Positions 6,202 through 7,187 of a DNA stretch of 7,187 nt are shown here, in pieces (position 1 is the stretch's first letter; every line of letters starts with the position of its first letter). The notes under the pieces are model-generated. The model had not been told where the DNA came from and did no database searches. It saw only the letters and a program-made list of their open reading frames with translations. Origin of the DNA: an uncultured Holophagaceae bacterium (lineage in GTDB: Bacteria > Acidobacteriota > Holophagae > Holophagales > Holophagaceae). Both the position numbers and the translations under genes were made by a program. The stretch covers positions 1-7,187 of the forward strand of contig CAITBU010000366.1 in the NCBI GenBank assembly GCA_903890595.1, in the 5' to 3' direction.

Positions 6202-7169
6202 GGCGGGGTGCCTGGGTCGCCCTGGCCTTGACCCCTGTCCTGGGGGTGCTGGCCTTCGGCACGGCCAAGACCTGGGCGGTGGCCCGGGAGCTGGTGGACC
6301 CGCCCTTTTATCGGGCCCAGCCCCTGGCGCGGGTGGAGGGCACCTACCGGGACTTGGCGGCGGGCCAGGATGGTGACCCCGGCGGGACCTGGACCAGCGA
6401 GGCCGCCGGGGACCTGCAGGTCTGGCGCTTCCGGCGCCCCACGCCGGCGCCTGGGGTGGTCCTGCTGCTGCACGGCTTCGGGGACGACCGCTGGGGCACC
6501 AGCCCGGCCCTGAAGTGGTTCCCGGGCCTCGATGCCTCGATCTTCACGTACCGCCGCCGGGACGATGCCATGCGGGCTGGCGGCGCGGTCCCCCCCGTGA
6601 CCTTCGGCGCCCTGGAGGCCCTCGAAGTCGTGCGGGTGGTCCACCACCTGGAAGCCACTGGCATTCCCCGCCACCGCATCCTCCTCCTTGGCCGCAGCCT
6701 TGGCGCCTCGGTGGGCCTGCTGGCCCTGGCGGATCTGGAGCGGGAGGGCCGTGGCCCCCTGGCCGGGATCATCTGGGAAGGGGCTCCTGCCAGCTCCCGC
6801 AGCTTCGCCGAGCGCCTGGTGCGTGGCCCCAAAGACAAGCTGTGGCATGTGCTCGCCCCGCCCATCGGGGCCGCGGCCTCGGCCCTGGCCGGTCAAATGG
6901 GGGGCTATGACCCCGCCCGTACGGACCTGCTGCGCCGCACCGCAGGTCCCCTCCTGGAGACCCCCAGCCTCTGCTTCGTGGCCACCCAGGATCGCCTGGC
7001 GCCTCCAGAGGTGCAGCGCACCCTGGCGGCCCGCTTCCGCACCAGCCAGAAGGTCGAGGTGGCCACCTGGCACCTGCACTGCGCCGAGGCCCTGGGCAGC
7101 GGCTACACGCAGACCATCCAGGCCGCCGTCACCCGGTGGTTCCCCGCCGAGGCAGCCCCAACGCGATGA
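6198..7169 (+). CDS. Alpha/beta-hydrolase with N-terminal membrane anchor or signal peptide
   Basis: Serine hydrolase-fold protein (323 aa), substrate unknown. After a basic start (MRRG), residues about 5-28 are hydrophobic. They form a signal peptide or signal anchor without a lipobox, so the enzyme probably faces the periplasm. Core motifs: the oxyanion-hole segment VVLLLHGFGDD (87-97), the nucleophile elbow LLGRSLGAS with Ser167, the likely acid D265 in ATQDRLAPP, and the likely His at H292 or H294 (WHLHCAEA). The triad therefore looks complete. The fold suits a peptidase-like or esterase-like enzyme with an inserted cap around 195-250; the exact class cannot be fixed. The GTG start overlaps the ferredoxin stop as GTGA (6198-6201), and no strong ribosome site precedes it, again suggesting coupled translation. 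Its own stop overlaps another ATG as ATGA (7166-7169). Confidence 0.88.
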   Translation: MRRGAWVALALTPVLGVLAFGTAKTWAVARELVDPPFYRAQPLARVEGTYRDLAAGQDGDPGGTWTSEAAGDLQVWRFRRPTPAPGVVLLLHGFGDDRWGTSPALKWFPGLDASIFTYRRRDDAMRAGGAVPPVTFGALEALEVVRVVHHLEATGIPRHRILLLGRSLGASVGLLALADLEREGRGPLAGIIWEGAPASSRSFAERLVRGPKDKLWHVLAPPIGAAASALAGQMGGYDPARTDLLRRTAGPLLETPSLCFVATQDRLAPPEVQRTLAARFRTSQKVEVATWHLHCAEALGSGYTQTIQAAVTRWFPAEAAPTR

Positions 7170-7187
7170 AGCCGGTGGCCTGGGCCA
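7166..7187 (+). CDS. Start of a further gene, truncated by the window end
   Basis: An ATG at 7166 overlaps the hydrolase stop in the ATGA arrangement and begins the frame MKPVAWA before the window ends. The same four-base overlap style occurs at the kinase-ispF (ATGA) and ferredoxin-hydrolase (GTGA) junctions, which makes a real start likely. No strong ribosome site is visible (GAGG at about 7149-7152 is rather far). Seven codons are too few to suggest a product. Confidence 0.5.

Noticed and set aside
6192..7079. Minus-strand open frame (295 codons) opposite the hydrolase
   Set aside because: The sense frame has a complete hydrolase triad and coupled start. The antisense product is low-complexity.

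Overview
The window is chromosomal, very G+C-rich, protein-dense bacterial DNA. It holds nine recognisable genes plus the first codons of a tenth. I see no RNA gene, CRISPR array, insertion sequence or prophage gene, and no gene-free stretch longer than about 100 bases. Bactofilin, a periplasm-facing M23 peptidase, a lipoprotein and the MEP isoprenoid pathway point to a Gram-negative bacterium. Acidobacteriota (Holophaga/Geothrix type) is my best guess from the style of the proteins. That guess is an inference; no marker gene here settles it.

Layout. Positions 1-783 carry the 3' part of a UbiA-family prenyltransferase of the quinone-biosynthesis type. It is followed by a membrane-anchored M23 peptidase (844-1815, with 901 a serious alternative start) and a bactofilin (1831-2286). 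These two form a recognised cell-shape pair. On the opposite strand, convergent with the bactofilin, lies ruvB (2297-3310). A 100-bp divergent intergenic region separates ruvB from a cytoplasmic FHA-GAF-histidine kinase (3411-4937). The kinase stop codon overlaps the start of ispF (4934-5425). After a 54-bp gap comes a tightly packed group: a small lipoprotein (5480-5905), an adrenodoxin-type [2Fe-2S] ferredoxin (5908-6201), an N-terminally anchored alpha/beta hydrolase (6198-7169), and a gene that starts at 7166 and runs off the window.

How the genes fit together. The prenyltransferase (quinone head-group prenylation) and IspF (isoprenoid precursors) both serve isoprenoid-quinone metabolism but lie in separate blocks. 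M23 peptidase plus bactofilin suggests localised peptidoglycan remodelling. RuvB is housekeeping recombination. The least explained parts are the translational coupling of a multi-domain sensor kinase to ispF, and the lipoprotein-ferredoxin-hydrolase cluster, whose joint function I cannot name. I do not see a clear, wholly new system. The best leads are that cluster, the kinase-ispF coupling, and the odd translation-start region of the M23 gene.
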